Shown: positions 58,967 through 64,000 of the stretch, piece after piece
Layout of the letters: each line of letters starts with the position of its first letter
Numbering within the stretch: the first letter of the stretch is position 1
Source of the DNA: Methylobacterium sp. J-070
GTDB lineage: Bacteria; Pseudomonadota; Alphaproteobacteria; Rhizobiales; Beijerinckiaceae
Length of the DNA: 64,000 nt
Assembly (NCBI RefSeq): GCF_022829385.1
Contig: NZ_JAKSXX010000063.1
Coordinates: 28,123 to 92,122, forward strand
Direction: 5' to 3'
Notes under the pieces: generated by a model
What the model was told of the DNA's origin: nothing
Database searches by the model: none
The model's input: only the letters and a program-made list of their open reading frames with translations
Program-made: the position numbers and the translations under genes

Positions 58967-60304
58967 ATGTCGGATCCGCAGGTCGCCGCGTCGGCGTTGG
59001 GCAAGGTCAACAGGCGGTTCATCCCGCTGCTGTTCACATGCTTCGTAGCGGCCTGGCTGGATCGGGTGAATGTCGGCTTCGCCGCATTGACCATGAACAA
59101 CGACCTGGGCCTTTCCTTCGCGTCATTCGGGATTGGGGCCGGCGTCTTCTTCCTTTCCTATTTCTTCCTCGAGCTTCCGTCCAACCTCTTGCTCGAACGC
59201 TTCGGGGCACGGCGCTGGATAGCCCGGATCCTGATCACATGGGGGATATTGTCGGGCGCGATGGCGCTCGTGCAGGGGGAGAGATCCTTCTACGCGCTGC
59301 GGTTCCTGCTCGGCGTCGCGGAAGCGGGCTTCTTTCCTGGCATCGTGTACTTCCTATCGACGTGGGTGCCGGCCGCGGCGCGTGGCCGGATCACGGCGAG
59401 CTTCCTGCTCGCGATGCCCGTCGCCAGCGTGATCGGGGGGCCCCTGTCCGGCGCCCTGATGCAGCTCGACGGGACCGCCGGCCTCCACGGGTGGCAATGG
59501 ATGTTCCTGGTCGAGGCGCTGCCTGCGATCGCGCTGGGTCCGATCGTGCTGTCCGTGCTCCGCGACAGCCCCGCACAGGCCGAGTGGCTGACCGAGGCGG
59601 AGCGGACATGGCTGGTCCGGACGCTGGCCGATGACGCCACGAAGGTGCCCGCCGGGCACGGGGGCGCCCTCAAGCTGTTGTCCAGCCCGCTCGTGCTGAT
59701 GTTGGGCGCCGCCTACTATGGCGTCGTCGGCCTCAACTACGGGCTGAGCTTCTTCCTGCCACAGATCGTCAAGGGGTTCGGCCTCTCGATCACGGAAACC
59801 GGCTTCGTCGCCGCGGTTCCGTTCGCCGTCGCGTCGATCGGGATGATCGGGTGGGGCCGTCGATCGGATCGACTGGGCGAACGCCGGTCCCATCTTCTGT
59901 TCCCGCTCGCCCTCGCCGTGCTGGGCTTGGCGGGCTCGACGCTCGTCGGCCCGCCGACGCTCCGTCTCGCGCTCCTCTCGGTCGCCGCCTTCGGGATCTA
60001 CTCCGCGCTACCGATCTTCTGGACGCTGCCGGCGGGCGTGCTCCCGCCTCGCAGCGTCGCCGCGGGAATCGCGATCGTCAATTCGCTCGGCAACCTGTCG
60101 GGATTCATCGGTTCCTATGCGGTTGGCGCGATCAAGGACATGACCGGCAGCTTTGCCGGTGGCATGCAGATGATCGCCGGCTGCGGGGCCGTGTCCGTCC
60201 TGCTGCTGTACTTCGTGACCCGGGACATCGCGTGGGCGCGCACGGAGCCCGCCGGGCCGGGCGAGGGGACGAAGCACCTCACCGAGCAGCCCGGGACGCC
60301 CTGA
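58967..60304 (+). CDS. MFS transporter, ACS family
   Basis: 445 residues from ATG 58967, TTTGGAG upstream; an ATG at 58898 is in frame but less likely. About twelve helices. ACS marks: CFVAAWLDRVNVGFAALTMN in helix 1, LELPSNLLLERFGARRWIAR, FLLGVAEAGFFPGIVYFLST and GYSGxxGS-type ending with GNLSGFIGSYAVGAIKDMTG. Likely imports an organic acid. In same orientation after the enolase-superfamily gene, so probably its partner. Similar in type to the 29222-30568 transporter. Confidence 0.92.
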   Translation: MSDPQVAASALGKVNRRFIPLLFTCFVAAWLDRVNVGFAALTMNNDLGLSFASFGIGAGVFFLSYFFLELPSNLLLERFGARRWIARILITWGILSGAMALVQGERSFYALRFLLGVAEAGFFPGIVYFLSTWVPAAARGRITASFLLAMPVASVIGGPLSGALMQLDGTAGLHGWQWMFLVEALPAIALGPIVLSVLRDSPAQAEWLTEAERTWLVRTLADDATKVPAGHGGALKLLSSPLVLMLGAAYYGVVGLNYGLSFFLPQIVKGFGLSITETGFVAAVPFAVASIGMIGWGRRSDRLGERRSHLLFPLALAVLGLAGSTLVGPPTLRLALLSVAAFGIYSALPIFWTLPAGVLPPRSVAAGIAIVNSLGNLSGFIGSYAVGAIKDMTGSFAGGMQMIAGCGAVSVLLLYFVTRDIAWARTEPAGPGEGTKHLTEQPGTP

Positions 60305-60918
60305 AGCGCGACATGGCGAGGCCAGCGGGATGCCGGACACACCGGATCGATGCTGCGACATGCGCGGCCCCGAGGCCTCCGGTCCGTAACCGCTAGGCCA
60401 GACTTGGCCGAGGCGGGGACGGATGCGGAGCAGCGGCGTGAAGACGTACCCGCGCGACCGCTCCCATGGCACCATGTCCGAAGGTCTTGCCGCGTCGGAC
60501 TCGCAGCGGGACAGGATACGGAGGTCATGACGGCAAGTCTTCTGAGATGTTCGTCGAAGGCCGGAGGCACGATGCCGTTCCGGGATCGCACGTCGGTTGA
60601 GGGTTGCGCCTGCGGGTCCGAGAGCATGAAGGATCGCGGCGGGGCGGCGCTCCGGAAGGTGCCCGACACGTACGGGCCATTCGCATCGCTGGATGCCATC
60701 CTGGGATCGGACCCTATCGACGGGGGCTGATCGAACCGCCCCGAGCTCGGAAATCCGCCAAGCCCGGGCGGCATCCGGGAACCGCTCGTCGGCGACATCG
60801 GTCTCGACGGCCCCCTCAAAGGCATCATCCAGGCCAGAGCCCATGTCGCGGGGGATGGTCGACGGGCTAGCCTGCCAAGCCGCGACTATGCCGGTGGCCT
60901 CGCGGGGGCGACAGCTCA
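60305..60918. other. Gene-free stretch between MFS and oxidoreductase fusion
   Basis: About 610 bases, GC-rich. Short overlapping frames on both strands lack similarity or ribosome binding sites. Nothing supported here. Confidence 0.4.
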
Positions 60919-62940
60919 ATGAGCGGCGGACCATACCATGACGCCGAGCTCGCACTGCAGGAGCGGACGGGGCGTCGGGCTCTCGCCGCTGCCCTCGAGG
61001 CGCGCCTCTACAAGGAAGTGATGCCGGAGGTCGCGACGTTCCTGCCAACCTTGGCGTACGCCGTGCTGGGATCGCTCGACGGATGTGGCAGGCCCTGGGC
61101 TTCGATCCTCCCGGGCGAGACGGGCTTCCTCGTCCCCGAGCGCCAACGGCTCACGATCCGCGCCCAGCCGCATCCGGAGGATCCGCTGCTCGCGAACACG
61201 GTTCGGCGCGGCGATCTCGCGATGCTCGCGATCGACCTCGCCGCGCGCCGGCGATACCGCATCAACGGCAAGGCGGAACGAAGCCCCGGCGCCATCGTGC
61301 TCGACGTGGAGCAGTGCTACCGAAACTGCCCCCAGTACATCAACCTACGGCAAGCCTCCGCGGCGGAGCGGCCCGCCCATCCGTCCCGCCCTCGACCGGC
61401 GCGTCGCGCGCAAGCCCTGGACGAGGGGATGGCCGCCTTGGTCGGAGCCTCCGACACCTTCTTCATCGCCACGCACGGCACCGGCATCCCCTCGACCGAT
61501 CCCCGGCTCGGGGCGGACGTCTCCCATCGGGGCGGCAACCCGGGCTTCGTGACGGTCCTCGACGACGGTCGCCGCCTGGCCTTCCCCGACTACGTCGGCA
61601 ACTTCATGTTCAACACCCTCGGGAACCTGGCCCGCTACCCACGCTGCGGGCTCGCCTTCGTCGACTTCGGGACCGGCTCGACGCTGCAGGTCACCGGCAC
61701 GGCCAGCGTCGACTGGGGCCTGGAGCGCGCTGCCGCCGTGCCTGGCGCCCAGAGGATGGTCGATGTCACGGTCGAGTCGGCCATCTGGATCGACGAAGCA
61801 ATCGCGCTGAACTGGCAATTCCTGGAGCCCGCGCGCGACCTCAGGCGCTTCCGGCGCCTGGTGCCCACGAGGCCCGTCCCGGCGCGCGAAGCGTCCGCGC
61901 CGGACGTGGAAGGCTTCGAGCGCGTCGCCGTCGCCGAGGTAATCGACGAGGCCGACGAGATCCGCTCGCTCTACCTGCGGCCCTTGGGGGGGCCGGTCCG
62001 GCCGTTCCTTCCTGGCCAGCACCTGCGGGTCCGCGCCACGCGGCCCGGCCAACCGCAGCCCCTGACCGGCCACTACAGCCTTTCGCTGTTCGAGCCTTCG
62101 GCAGGCTCGTATCGGATCGGGGTCCGAAGGGTCCCCGGCGGCGGCGAGGCATCCATGTCGAACTTCCTGCACGACGGGGTCGGCGTCGGCAGCGAACTCC
62201 TCATCGGCGGGCCGCAAGGCGGCTTCACGCTGGACGTCGCGCGCGGAGGGCCGGTGGCCCTGGTCAGCGCGGGGATCGGCGTGACCCCGCTGCTGACGAT
62301 GCTGCAGGCGCTCGCGGCCGCGCGGCGCAGGAGGCCGGTCTGGTTCATACACGGCGCCCGGAACGGGGCCGAGCAGGCATACGCCGCCGAGGTCCGGCGG
62401 ATCTCGGACAGGCTCTCGAACGTGACGGCGCACGTTCGGTTCAGCCAGCCGCGCGAGACGGACTTCCTGGGCCGCGACCACGACAGCGTCGGCCACGTCG
62501 ATGCCGAGCTGGTCGCCGGCATGGTGCCCGCGGCGGCCGACTTCTATCTCTGCGGGCCGGCGCCGTTCATGGACGGGATCCGCCACGGCCCGCGGGCCCG
62601 CGGCGTCGGGCCGGACCGCATCCATTCCGAGTCCTTCGGCCTCCCAAAGCCCGCCGGGCGGCCCGATGGCCTTGGCCTCCAGGGCGCGAAGGTCCGGTTC
62701 GACGAAGCCGGCCTCCAAGCCGAATGGGACGCGCGCTTCGGCAGCCTGCTCGAGCTCGCCGAGTCGCAAGGGTTGCACCCGCCCTTCGCATGCCGATCCG
62801 GCGATTGCGGGACCTGCGAGCACCGCCTGTCTTCGGGCGCGGTCGCCTATCCGACGGAGCCCAGCTTCTCCCCACGCGCCGAGCACGTCCTGCTCTGCTG
62901 CGCCCAACCCGTCTCCGACGTCGTCGTCGGCGGACCGTGA
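60919..62940 (+). CDS. PNPOx-like / FNR / 2Fe-2S ferredoxin fusion oxidoreductase
   Basis: 673 residues. N-terminal ~330: pyridoxamine-phosphate oxidase-like FMN fold (TLAYAVLGSLDGCGRPWASI; FFIATHGTGIPSTDP; RLAFPDYVGNFMFNTLGNLA). Residues ~340-570: ferredoxin-NADP reductase-like, with FAD stretch in TGHYSLSLF and nucleotide part in ALVSAGIGVTPLLTMLQALA and DFYLCGPAPFMDGI. Residues ~585-673: plant-type ferredoxin, Cys625, Cys630, Cys633 in FACRSGDCGTCEHR and a fourth in VLLCCAQP (660/661). Such fusions are common as unassigned flavin reductases; the electron acceptor or substrate is unknown. Last intact gene before IS fragments. Confidence 0.9.
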   Translation: MSGGPYHDAELALQERTGRRALAAALEARLYKEVMPEVATFLPTLAYAVLGSLDGCGRPWASILPGETGFLVPERQRLTIRAQPHPEDPLLANTVRRGDLAMLAIDLAARRRYRINGKAERSPGAIVLDVEQCYRNCPQYINLRQASAAERPAHPSRPRPARRAQALDEGMAALVGASDTFFIATHGTGIPSTDPRLGADVSHRGGNPGFVTVLDDGRRLAFPDYVGNFMFNTLGNLARYPRCGLAFVDFGTGSTLQVTGTASVDWGLERAAAVPGAQRMVDVTVESAIWIDEAIALNWQFLEPARDLRRFRRLVPTRPVPAREASAPDVEGFERVAVAEVIDEADEIRSLYLRPLGGPVRPFLPGQHLRVRATRPGQPQPLTGHYSLSLFEPSAGSYRIGVRRVPGGGEASMSNFLHDGVGVGSELLIGGPQGGFTLDVARGGPVALVSAGIGVTPLLTMLQALAAARRRRPVWFIHGARNGAEQAYAAEVRRISDRLSNVTAHVRFSQPRETDFLGRDHDSVGHVDAELVAGMVPAAADFYLCGPAPFMDGIRHGPRARGVGPDRIHSESFGLPKPAGRPDGLGLQGAKVRFDEAGLQAEWDARFGSLLELAESQGLHPPFACRSGDCGTCEHRLSSGAVAYPTEPSFSPRAEHVLLCCAQPVSDVVVGGP

Positions 62941-63259
62941 CGTGAGCGATCGGGAAAAGGCAGGCGGGCGAAGCCCATGGAAGCCGGGATCCTCCTACAT
63001 GGCGGTGCTTATCGAGACGGGACCGGTGATCGCCCGCGACGAATGCGGACCGGGGCGCAGCCTTGCGGCGCGGTCCCTGATGTGTGCCGGATGCAAGTCG
63101 TCGGCTCAGCTTGAGCTCCATGCCACCATCCTGGCAAGTATCCTGCCGGGATGCGCACGGACTTCGCCATCGGTTGGCGCTTCTTTGCTAGTGGTCGAAA
63201 TCTGACGGTTGAGTCCGCCCGGGGTTCCGGTTTGGGCCGTGTCCTGCGAGTCTGGCAGG
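62941..63259. other. Gap between fusion gene and IS630 remnant
   Basis: About 320 bases. No gene. The end nearest the IS (GGTCGAAATCTGACGGTTGAG, ~63194) might contain the IS terminal inverted repeat, but I could not pair it with a matching end inside the window. Confidence 0.4.
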
Positions 63260-63713
63260 ATGCGCAGCGGCATCTCTATTACGCTTCCCGCTTCCGATCG
63301 CCTTCGGCTCCAAGCCCTCGTGGCGGACCGGAATACGGCGCAGAAGCATGTCTGGCGCGCTCGCATCGTGCTGCTGAGCGCCGATGGGCTCGGGACGCAC
63401 GCGATCATGCGTGAGGCGGGCGTGTCCAAGACCGCGGTCTGGCGCTGGCAGGAGCGCTTCGCACAGGAGGGCATCGATGGGCTCCTTCGCGACAAGACAC
63501 GGCCAGCCCGCATCCCGCCCCTCGGCCCGGAGGTGGCGGCGCGCGTCGTGGCCCTGACGCAGGGAGAGCCACCCGGCGAGACCACGCCTTGGCCGGCGGT
63601 TGCCTTGCCAAAGCTGGCATCCACCAGCTCTCCGTCGGTCCGCGGGACTTGCCCGGGGCCGGCCCTGCAGCCGCTCCGGGTCCGGCAGTTAAGCCCTCCC
63701 ACCGACCCGGCTT
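63260..63713 (+). mobile_element. IS630 family transposase, N-terminal fragment with frameshifts
   Basis: From ATG 63260 (MRSGISITLPASDRLRLQAL): DNA-binding part with RARIVLLSADGLGTHAIMRE and VSKTAVWRWQERFAQEGIDG, then LLRDKTRPARIPPLG and LTQGEPPGETTPW. After ~63585 the expected continuation towards RVRQFKLSTDPAF is recognisable but in disturbed form (ALQPLRVRQLSPPTDPAFPP), so there are small indels. At ~63713 it meets an inverted copy. The DDE catalytic part is absent. Degenerate and inactive. Confidence 0.8.
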
Positions 63714-64000
63714 TCCCGCCCAACGCGGGGTCTCACCGGGCGGCCCTCCTTGCGTCAGGGGCACGACGCCCGCCGCCCCCTCCGGGCCGAGGGGCCGGAT
63801 GCAGGCTGGCCGTGTCTTGTCCCGCAGCAGCCCATCCATGCCCTCCTGTGCGAAGCGCTCCTGCCAGCGCCAGACCGCGGCCTTGGACACGCCCGCCTCA
63901 CGCATGATCGCGTGCGTCCTGAGCCCATCGGCGCTCAGCAGCACGATGCGAGCGCGCCAGACATGCTTCTGCGGCGTATTCCGGTCAGCCACGAGGGCTT
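63714..64000 (-). mobile_element. IS630 family transposase fragment, inverted copy running off the window
   Basis: Reading minus from 63992: RNTPQKHVWRARIVLLSADG, THAIMREAGVSKAAVWRWQE, GLLRDKTRPACIRPLGPEG and PPGETPRW. It is the same segment as the plus-strand fragment with several substitutions (for example Gly to Arg and Thr to Ala), arranged head to head so that the two form a large inverted repeat. Its 5' end lies beyond 64000. Confidence 0.8.

Overview
The window is high-GC DNA that looks like the genome of a Methylobacterium-type alphaproteobacterium (order Hyphomicrobiales). The basis is gene content and style: a trehalose synthase fused to maltokinase, a two-module GlgE, a MalQ-TreY fusion, aerobic-type cobalamin gene names, many GTG starts and CCCTCC/GGAGGG intergenic hairpins. 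No rRNA or taxon-defining marker is present, so the genus is an inference.

Region 1 (1-17084, all minus strand) is a glycogen/trehalose block: otsA, glgX, treZ, malQ-treY, glgE and the start of treS-maltokinase. It encodes three ways to make or interconvert trehalose (OtsA; TreY/TreZ; TreS) plus the TreS-maltokinase-GlgE route from trehalose through maltose-1-phosphate to alpha-glucan. Divergent from otsA is a run of four small membrane-associated genes (17539-19750) that look like envelope or stress accessory proteins.

Region 2 (19848-23923) holds malonyl-CoA synthetase (matB) and malonyl-CoA decarboxylase, with a DUF4188 gene and a divergent TetR regulator between them; a clear dyad lies between the last two. 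Region 3 (24174-33240) has cobalamin genes (cobC, cobD, cobQ, cobO, cobP) interspersed with two MFS transporters, a D-2-hydroxyacid dehydrogenase and small proteins.

A tRNA-Glu(UUC) at 33358-33433 marks a change of character. Downstream, the DNA has longer gene-free gaps, AT-rich patches, broken genes (an unrecognised gene that seems to lose its 3' end, a 5'-truncated SDR, a tetR with frame and nonsense lesions) and ends in two inverted IS630-type transposase fragments. I read 33434-64000 as an accessory, probably acquired catabolic region. It carries aldoxime dehydratase with an HPP/CBS membrane protein; a mandelate racemase-like enzyme plus a ketopantoate reductase-like enzyme under a divergent GntR regulator; methylmalonate/malonate-semialdehyde dehydrogenase (mmsA); nitronate monooxygenase; a solute:cation symporter with a small partner; an MmgE/PrpD protein; a pair of small tautomerases closely resembling the alpha and beta subunits of trans-3-chloroacrylic acid dehalogenase (CaaD); a second ketopantoate reductase-like protein; two paralogous LysR regulators; an alpha/beta hydrolase, VOC protein and SDR; a second enolase-superfamily enzyme with an ACS-type MFS transporter; and a PNPOx-like/FNR/ferredoxin fusion.

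The most interesting unit is 48338-53747. A symporter, a PrpD-family protein and a CaaD-like heterohexamer whose alpha subunit has Ser instead of Pro at its N-terminus suggest a pathway for an unsaturated or halogenated short carboxylic acid. Its product could be malonate semialdehyde, which the nearby MmsA could convert to acetyl-CoA. The residue evidence is direct; the pathway is inference.
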